DNA of 19,718 nt, taken from NCBI GenBank assembly GCA_900771045.1, contig CAAGMM010000136.1, positions 1-19,718 on the forward strand, given 5' to 3'. This DNA comes from Bacteroidales bacterium (GTDB lineage: Bacteria; Bacteroidota; Bacteroidia; Bacteroidales; F082). The notes under the pieces were generated by a model. The model searched no databases and was not told where the DNA came from. It worked only from the letters and a program-made list of their open reading frames with translations. Within the stretch, counting starts at the first letter, position 1. Every line of letters starts with the position of its first letter. Shown here piece after piece: positions 14,192-19,718 of the stretch. A program made the position numbers and the translations under genes.

Positions 14192-14809
14192 ATGAAAAAA
14201 TCTGTCTTTACATTAGTTTTCTGTATCGCACTTGCGATTAGTGCCGCGGCACAATACAAACCATTCCAGTTCGGATTCAGGGTGGCGCCGGCCGTCAACT
14301 GGACGAGAGTCAGCGGCACGGGGATTTCCGACGGAAACGCCAAACTGTCGTTCAACTGGGGCTTCCTCGCCAATTACTACTTCGTTGAAAACTACGGCCT
14401 TTCGACCGGGTTCAACTGGATGCGCTTCAACAGCAGCTACGACGCTCCGGACTTCAAACACAAAGTCAAAGTCGAATGTTTTGAAATACCAATATTGTTG
14501 AAAATGAGGACCGACCAATTCGCCGCCAAATGGAGGCTTTACGGCGAAATCGGCTACGGAATGGGCATTATGTTCAACGGCAGGGACAAAAACGACCCTG
14601 ACACCTTTAAAGATCCCTACGACTACCGCAGCATCAGACACTCATTGATAATCAGCCTCGGACTCGAGTTTAAGGTGCTGAAATCGAGTGCGCTGACAGC
14701 CGGAATCGTTTATGACAACAATTTCTCAAGGCTCAGCGACGAGAAAAACAACTTCGACCACAAACTCAACCTCGACTGCGTGAGCCTGCAATTCGGATTT
14801 TTGTTCTGA
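14192..14809 (+). CDS. PorT-family outer-membrane beta-barrel protein
   Basis: The protein has 205 residues. A signal peptide (MKKSVFTLVFCIALAISAAA, then QYKPFQFGFRV) is followed by amphipathic strands such as FNWGFLANYYFVENYGLSTG near 50 and RLYGEIGYGMGIMF near 115. The C-terminal strand VSLQFGFLF ends in Phe, typical of outer-membrane barrels. The family is OMP_b-brl_2/PorT-like; the specific function is unknown. It resembles the divergent gene in size and design, but the two are clearly diverged. Its stop is 2 bases before the nadE ATG, so the two genes are probably co-transcribed, an unexpected partnership of a barrel protein with a cytoplasmic biosynthetic enzyme. Confidence 0.83.
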   Translation: MKKSVFTLVFCIALAISAAAQYKPFQFGFRVAPAVNWTRVSGTGISDGNAKLSFNWGFLANYYFVENYGLSTGFNWMRFNSSYDAPDFKHKVKVECFEIPILLKMRTDQFAAKWRLYGEIGYGMGIMFNGRDKNDPDTFKDPYDYRSIRHSLIISLGLEFKVLKSSALTAGIVYDNNFSRLSDEKNNFDHKLNLDCVSLQFGFLF

Positions 14810-14811
14810 TT

Positions 14812-16416
14812 ATGAAGATAACCTTAGCGCAACTTGACTATACCGTCGGCGACATCGACGGCAATGTCGAAAGAATTATTACGTCGGCCAATGATTCCAA
14901 AGGCTCGTCACTTGTCGTCTTCTCCGAACTCGCCGTCTGCGGCTGCCCGCCCCTCGGACTCGTCACATACGACGGTTTTGTCGAAAAATGCGAAAACGCC
15001 CTTGACACAATAGCCCGACGCTGCCCCGATGTCCCAATCCTCGTCGGCTGCCCGATCAGAAACGACTCCGAAAACGGCGGAAAACCGTTCAACGCCGCCG
15101 TGTTTATGTTCCAAAATCAACGTAAAGTATTCAAAAAGAACCAGCTGACAATGGAGGAAATGCCGTATTTTGAGGCCGGCGACGATGACGAAATGCTCAA
15201 AATAGGCTGCATGAAAATCGCGGTGACGATAGGCTCCGACCTGCAAAACCGCTCCAACGATGAGTTCCTCATCGAGAACCGTATGGACGCGCTGATGAAG
15301 AACGAACCCGACCTGATTGTCAATATTGCGGCAGATGTATTTGATTATCAACGTGCTGAGAAACGCAGGGAAGAACTTCGCAAAACCGTCCTCAAGTATG
15401 AACGCCCGCTGTTTTTTGTGAACCAAGTCGGTGCGAACTGCGACTTGATTTTCGACGGAGGCTCCGCCGTCTTCGGATATGAAGGATATATCGTCGAATC
15501 TCTCCCATTTTTCAAAGAAAACATAAAAGATATTGATTTACAATATCTTATATCTCTAAAAAAAGAAGATGAACAACAAATTCCGTCCAAAGTCGAGTTG
15601 ATGCACGACGCCCTCGTCCTTGGTGTTTCCGATTTCTTCAAGAAACAGGGGTTCAAACGCGCCGTCCTCGGTCTCTCGGGCGGCCTCGACTCGGCACTCG
15701 TCATGGCTCTCACTGCGGAAGCCATTGGTAATGAGAATGTTACAGCCGTTTTAATGCCGTCGCAGTTTTCAACGGATCATTCTGTAAGCGATGCCAAACA
15801 ACTTGCCGAAAAACTCGGTTCTCCTTATTATATAGTGCCTATCAAAGCCGCTTTTGACACTTTTTCCGAGCTGCTCAAACCGGTATTTCAAGACAGGCCT
15901 TTCGACGTCACTGAGGAAAACCTTCAGGCGCGCTGCCGCGGCATCTTGGTGATGGCGGTGTCGAACAAATTCGGCAACATCCTCCTCAACACAAGCAACA
16001 AAAGCGAGGCTTCCGTCGGATACGGGACTTTGTACGGCGACCTCTGCGGCAGCCTCTCGGTCATCGGCGACGTCTATAAGACAGAAGCTTACGAGATAGC
16101 ACGCTATATCAACCGCGATGAAGAGATAATCCCTTGGCACACAATAGAGAAAGCCCCGTCAGCGGAACTCCGTCCCGACCAAAAGGACACCGACAGCCTT
16201 CCCGACTACAGCATCCTCGATGCCGTTCTTTATCAGTATAATGAATGCGCCAAAGACATTGAAGATATTGTAAATCAAGGGTTTGATAAAAATATCGTGG
16301 AAAGGGTCGTGAAGATGGTAAACCGAAACGACTTCAAGCGCAAACAGTTGGCACCCGTTCTCGGTGTTTCGCCGCGGCCTTTCGCAAAAAGACCGATGCC
16401 GATAGTCAAGAAATGA
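14812..16416 (+). CDS. nadE: NAD+ synthetase with degenerate glutaminase domain
   Basis: This 534-residue protein has the two domains of glutamine-dependent NAD+ synthetase. The synthetase domain (from about 262) has the PP-loop LGLSGGLDSALV with Ser289-Gly-Gly-Leu-Asp-Ser294, NTSNKSEASVGYGTLYGD in the middle, and a complete C-terminus. It should adenylate and amidate nicotinate adenine dinucleotide. The N-terminal nitrilase-fold domain (1-245) normally releases ammonia from glutamine with a Glu-Lys-Cys triad. Glu39 (FSELAVCG) is present and Lys108/109 may serve. The usual TICED motif, however, reads TIGSD at 139-143, so the nucleophilic Cys is Gly141 and the next Glu is Ser142. The loop after the Lys is also shortened (LTMEEMPYF). 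The enzyme probably uses free ammonia or an external source. The frame is intact and the synthetase motifs are conserved, so this is not simple gene decay. Confidence 0.93.
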   Translation: MKITLAQLDYTVGDIDGNVERIITSANDSKGSSLVVFSELAVCGCPPLGLVTYDGFVEKCENALDTIARRCPDVPILVGCPIRNDSENGGKPFNAAVFMFQNQRKVFKKNQLTMEEMPYFEAGDDDEMLKIGCMKIAVTIGSDLQNRSNDEFLIENRMDALMKNEPDLIVNIAADVFDYQRAEKRREELRKTVLKYERPLFFVNQVGANCDLIFDGGSAVFGYEGYIVESLPFFKENIKDIDLQYLISLKKEDEQQIPSKVELMHDALVLGVSDFFKKQGFKRAVLGLSGGLDSALVMALTAEAIGNENVTAVLMPSQFSTDHSVSDAKQLAEKLGSPYYIVPIKAAFDTFSELLKPVFQDRPFDVTEENLQARCRGILVMAVSNKFGNILLNTSNKSEASVGYGTLYGDLCGSLSVIGDVYKTEAYEIARYINRDEEIIPWHTIEKAPSAELRPDQKDTDSLPDYSILDAVLYQYNECAKDIEDIVNQGFDKNIVERVVKMVNRNDFKRKQLAPVLGVSPRPFAKRPMPIVKK

Positions 16417-19258
16417 TGCCGAGTTCGTCTTTTAAGAACTGCGCCGTATAGCCAAGTCCTTGTTTTACAACACCTTCCGGTGTTCCTTCGCAGACAATGT
16501 TTCCGCCTCGGTCGCCGCCTTCCGGTCCTATGTCGATAATCCAGTCGGCCATCTTGATGACATCCATGTTATGCTCGATGATAAGCACGGTGTTTCCTTT
16601 GTCAACGAGTCGGTTAAGCACGTCCATCAGCACCTTTATGTCGTCGAAATGCAGACCTGTCGTGGGTTCATCGAGGATGTATAGCGTGCTTCCGGTATCG
16701 CGGCGGGCGAGCTCGGCGGCGAGTTTGACGCGCTGCGCTTCTCCGCCTGAAAGCGTCGTCGAAGGCTGCCCTAATGTGACATAGCCAAGTCCGACATCCT
16801 GTAAAGTCTTGATTTTCTGAATGATACTCGGGAAATTTTCAAAAAACGCGACGGCCTCGTCAATGGTTAGGTTCAAAATGTCGTTTATCGATTTTCCCTT
16901 GAAACGAACTTCCAAAGTCTCCCTGTTGTAGCGTTGTCCCTGGCAGTCCGGACAAACGACGTGTACATCGGGCAGGAAGTTCATCTCAATCACCTTCACG
17001 CCCGCACCGCCGCAGGTCTCACAGCGTCCGCCCTTCACGTTGAAGGAGAAACGCCCCGACTTATAACCGCGAATCTTAGCTTCGGGCAGCTCACCGAAAA
17101 GTTTGCGTATGTCGTCAAAAACCTTGGTATATGTGGCGGGATTGGAACGCGGCGTGCGTCCTATCGGAGTCTGGTCAATCTCAATGACTTTGTCAATATT
17201 TTCAAGCCCTTCGATGCTCTCGTAAGGCAGCGGTTTCTTCAGCGCGTGGTAAAATTTCTGATTCAGGATAGGAAAGAGGGTCTCATTAACCAAAGTCGAT
17301 TTGCCTGAACCGGAGACGCCCGTGACGCATATCATAACGCCGAGCGGAAGCCTCAGACTCACACCTTTGAGGTTGTGTCCGGTGGCGTTTTTCAAGATCA
17401 GGTATTTGCCTTTTTTCGCTTTTCTACGAACAAGAGGCACTTCAATCTTTTTTCTTCCGGAAAGATATTGGCAAGTGGTGCTGTCGCCTTTCAGGGCGTC
17501 TTTGGGTGAGCCTTGGAAAATCACCTCGCCTCCGTTTGCGCCGGCTCCGGGCCCGATATCGACGATATGGTCGGCGGCGAGCATCGTCTCTTTGTCGTGT
17601 TCGACGACGATGACGGAGTTCCCGATGTCGCGGAGTTCCTTCAACGAATTTATCAGTCTCACGTTATCGCGTTGGTGCAGCCCTATGCTCGGTTCATCGA
17701 GGATGTAGAGAACGCCGGTCAGACGCGAGCCGATCTGCGTTGCGAGCCTGATACGCTGCGCCTCACCGCCCGAAAGCGAACGCGAAGGCCGGTTCATATT
17801 GAGGTAGTCGATGCCGACATTGAGGAGAAAGGCGATTCTTTTACGTATTTCCGGCAAAATTTCGGCTGCGATGATGTTTTGCTTCTCGTTCAGGTACTCT
17901 GGAAGGCCGTCGAACCATTCTGCAAGAGCCCTGACATCCATTTCGGCAAGTTCGGCGATGTTTTTCCCATTGAGTTTGAAGAAAACCGACTCTTTTTTCA
18001 ACCGCGTGCCGCGGCATTCCGGACAGACGGCGTTGTCCATAAAGCTTGCGGCCCATTTGTGTATTGACGCCGGCGCATCGTCGTTGTCCTGGCTTTTGAT
18101 GAAATTGATGATTCCCTCAAAAGTCGTCGTAAATGTTGAAGATGAGCCGTATTGCTCCTTTGTGACCGAAAATCTCTCGGAGCTTCCGTTGAGGATGATG
18201 TTAAGTGCTTCCTCCGGGATGTCGCGGATGGGCGTGTCTAAGGTGAAGCCGTGACGTGCGCCGATGGCCTCAATCTGGTTGAAAATCCACGAGTCTTTGT
18301 ATGTCCCGAGTGGCACGAGGCCGCCTTTTTTCAATGAGACGCCGTCATCAGGGATGATTTTCTTCATATCGATGACTGTGACTTCGCCGAGTCCACCGCA
18401 ATGCGGGCAAGCTCCGTACGGGGAATTGAAAGAGAACGTGTTAGGCTCCGGATCCTGATAAGAAATCCCGCTCGTCGGACACATAAACATACGGCTGAAA
18501 TAGCGCGGCTCGTTGCTGCCTTCTTCGAGAATCATAAGCATCCCCTTGCCTTTCTGAAACGCCGTCTCAACGGATTTCGCAATACGCGACGTGTCTTTTC
18601 CCACCAAGAGCCGGTCGATGACGATTTCAATATCGTGGATTTTGTACCTGTCGAGCATCATTCCGAAAACGAGGTCCTGAATCCTGCCGTCGATGCGAAT
18701 CTTTATGAAGCCGTGTTGCCTTATCTGTTCCAAAAGCTCGCGGTAATGTCCTTTCCTACCTCTGACTATCGGAGCCAATATATTGATTTTCTTATTATTA
18801 TATGACTCGGCAATCATTTTCGTTATCTGTTCTTCGGAATAGCGCACCATTTTCTCTCCGGTGACGTATGAATACGGTTCCGCCACACGTGCAAACAGAA
18901 GGCGCATGAAATCATAAATCTCCGTTATCGTTCCGACTGTTGAGCGTGGGTTTTTGTTCACCGACTTCTGTTCGATGGATATTACCGGGCTGAGGCCGCG
19001 GATCTCGTCAACGTCGGGGCGTTCCATGCTGCCGATGAACTGACGCGAGTAGGCCGAAAACGACTCCATATAGCGGCGTTGCCCTTCGGCGTAAATCGTG
19101 TCGAAGGCGAGTGACGACTTACCGCTGCCGCTGAGTCCGGTAACGACGACTAATTTATCGCGCGGTATCTTCAAGTCGATGTTCTTGAGGTTGTTTTCCC
19201 GCGCGCCGTATATTTCGAGAAAGTCTTCTTCTGAAACGTCAGATTTCATATAACTCAT
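16406..19258 (-). CDS. uvrA: UvrABC excinuclease subunit A
   Basis: This 950-residue protein is the DNA-damage sensor of nucleotide excision repair, an ABC-type ATPase dimer that loads UvrB. It has Walker A GLSGSGKSS at 41-49, the UvrA motif GQRRYMESFSAYSRQF at 59-74, signature LSGGEAQRIRLA in the first ATPase, a second Walker A GVSGSGKST, the zinc motif CETCGGAG...CPDCQGQR, and a second LSGGEAQRVKLA with YILDEPTTGLH. Length is normal. In the first zinc site the pattern is C260-P-T-S263 and C284-P-H-C287, so one of four usual Cys ligands is Ser. I believe this is common in Bacteroidota, but it was not checked. The start overlaps the upstream gene by ATGA; a second Met at residue 4 is an alternative. 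The 3' end overlaps the convergent nadE by 11 bases. Confidence 0.97.
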   Translation of the reverse strand: MSYMKSDVSEEDFLEIYGARENNLKNIDLKIPRDKLVVVTGLSGSGKSSLAFDTIYAEGQRRYMESFSAYSRQFIGSMERPDVDEIRGLSPVISIEQKSVNKNPRSTVGTITEIYDFMRLLFARVAEPYSYVTGEKMVRYSEEQITKMIAESYNNKKINILAPIVRGRKGHYRELLEQIRQHGFIKIRIDGRIQDLVFGMMLDRYKIHDIEIVIDRLLVGKDTSRIAKSVETAFQKGKGMLMILEEGSNEPRYFSRMFMCPTSGISYQDPEPNTFSFNSPYGACPHCGGLGEVTVIDMKKIIPDDGVSLKKGGLVPLGTYKDSWIFNQIEAIGARHGFTLDTPIRDIPEEALNIILNGSSERFSVTKEQYGSSSTFTTTFEGIINFIKSQDNDDAPASIHKWAASFMDNAVCPECRGTRLKKESVFFKLNGKNIAELAEMDVRALAEWFDGLPEYLNEKQNIIAAEILPEIRKRIAFLLNVGIDYLNMNRPSRSLSGGEAQRIRLATQIGSRLTGVLYILDEPSIGLHQRDNVRLINSLKELRDIGNSVIVVEHDKETMLAADHIVDIGPGAGANGGEVIFQGSPKDALKGDSTTCQYLSGRKKIEVPLVRRKAKKGKYLILKNATGHNLKGVSLRLPLGVMICVTGVSGSGKSTLVNETLFPILNQKFYHALKKPLPYESIEGLENIDKVIEIDQTPIGRTPRSNPATYTKVFDDIRKLFGELPEAKIRGYKSGRFSFNVKGGRCETCGGAGVKVIEMNFLPDVHVVCPDCQGQRYNRETLEVRFKGKSINDILNLTIDEAVAFFENFPSIIQKIKTLQDVGLGYVTLGQPSTTLSGGEAQRVKLAAELARRDTGSTLYILDEPTTGLHFDDIKVLMDVLNRLVDKGNTVLIIEHNMDVIKMADWIIDIGPEGGDRGGNIVCEGTPEGVVKQGLGYTAQFLKDELGIIS

Positions 19259-19718
19259 TGATTATAAACGGTGTCAAGTATATTTTCAGCCATTAGGGTG
19301 TCACAAATCAGGGCAGTGTCGCACCGAATGCTGTCGCAAAACATAAGCGTGTCGAAGTCCCAACCGTGCATCTGCGCACAGTCTTCGTATGTCAGGTCGA
19401 AGGGCTTAAGTGGTATTTTTACCTCATACTCAGTGCCTTTCTTCACTTTCAGATAAGATTTTCTGAGCCATGGGTTGAAGACTTTCAGCAGTTTGTACGT
19501 TATGCCGTGGCTGATGGCGAAGTCGGTCCAGTCGTCAACATCATAATCGACGGTGACGGTGGTGTATTTGAACGGTTTGTACGTCTTACTCACGAAAAGT
19601 CCGTATCGCTCCGGATTGCGGAAAATCGTTTTGACGGCAAGAATCCTGAAAACGTAGCGTTCGGTCTCGCTGTTCATAAGAAGGTCGTAGTAGTTGTCGG
19701 ATTTTTGGGCCTTCATAA
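19255..19718 (-). CDS. Lytic-transglycosylase-like protein, C-terminal part (N-terminus outside window)
   Basis: The last 153 or so residues of a longer protein are visible; the frame is still open at the right edge. An ATG occurs at 19716, but the true start is probably outside the window. The segment NSETERYVFRILAVKTIFRNPERYGL resembles the end of the SLT/MltD-type lytic transglycosylase domain in Bacteroidota. DDWTDFAISHGITYKLLKVFNPWL after it resembles the first half of a LysM-like module. The catalytic Glu would lie upstream, out of view. Such enzymes cleave the glycan strands of peptidoglycan in the periplasm. The stop overlaps the uvrA start by four bases (ATGA), so the two genes are probably translated from one message. 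Four Cys residues in the last 45 residues are unusual and unexplained. Confidence 0.7.
   Translation of the reverse strand, partial: MKAQKSDNYYDLLMNSETERYVFRILAVKTIFRNPERYGLFVSKTYKPFKYTTVTVDYDVDDWTDFAISHGITYKLLKVFNPWLRKSYLKVKKGTEYEVKIPLKPFDLTYEDCAQMHGWDFDTLMFCDSIRCDTALICDTLMAENILDTVYNQ

Noticed and set aside
16406..16416. Overlap of nadE and uvrA 3' ends as a possible annotation error
   Set aside because: Both reading frames end in their expected C-termini, and an 11-base convergent overlap is ordinary in compact genomes.
1..19718. Mobile element, CRISPR array, tRNA or rRNA
   Set aside because: No transposase or integrase motifs, no regularly spaced repeats and no RNA-gene signature were seen. 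The only transfer hints are the restriction-modification genes.

Overview
The window looks like a chromosomal segment of a Bacteroidota bacterium, most likely order Bacteroidales. Several gene starts are preceded by the Bacteroidota -7 box TAnnTTTG, some with a TTG/TTTG box 20-21 bases upstream. Shine-Dalgarno sequences are largely absent. Two lipoproteins, two PorT-type beta-barrel proteins and the type of UvrA and NadE fit the same group. These are judgements from reading the sequence; no search was run.

Layout. 1-2929 (minus): an operon for an SPFH-domain protein with three zinc ribbons, a four-helix membrane protein and a membrane-anchored coiled-coil protein that runs off the left edge. 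It resembles an envelope-stress module. 3054-4961: two divergent lipoproteins, one with a nucleoside phosphorylase/MTA-SAH nucleosidase fold and one HAD-type phosphatase, which could work together on nucleotides outside the cytoplasm. 4981-6616 (minus): two small membrane proteins and a cytidylate-kinase-like P-loop kinase behind a clear promoter and a structured leader. 6858-11935 (minus): a restriction-modification region. A beta-class N6-adenine/N4-cytosine methyltransferase lies on one side of a large GT2 glycosyltransferase, and a cytosine-5 methyltransferase overlapping a BsuBI/PstI-family endonuclease lies on the other. 12116-13414 (minus): glyA with a strong hairpin terminator. 13451-16416: two divergent beta-barrel proteins, the rightward one followed 2 bases later by nadE. 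16406-19718 (minus): uvrA, overlapped by the 3' end of a lytic-transglycosylase-like gene that runs off the right edge.

Most notable points: NadE has lost the catalytic cysteine of its glutaminase domain; a nucleosidase-fold protein with all three catalytic residues carries a lipoprotein signal; a PstI-family endonuclease is paired with an m5C rather than an m6A methyltransferase; the second methyltransferase has a palindrome exactly between its candidate promoter boxes; and a short TTCTATAAATT motif recurs in intergenic regions. No tRNA, rRNA, CRISPR array or intact insertion sequence was seen. No gene-free stretch exceeds 300 bases; the longest, 6617-6857, holds a promoter, hairpins and two copies of that repeat.
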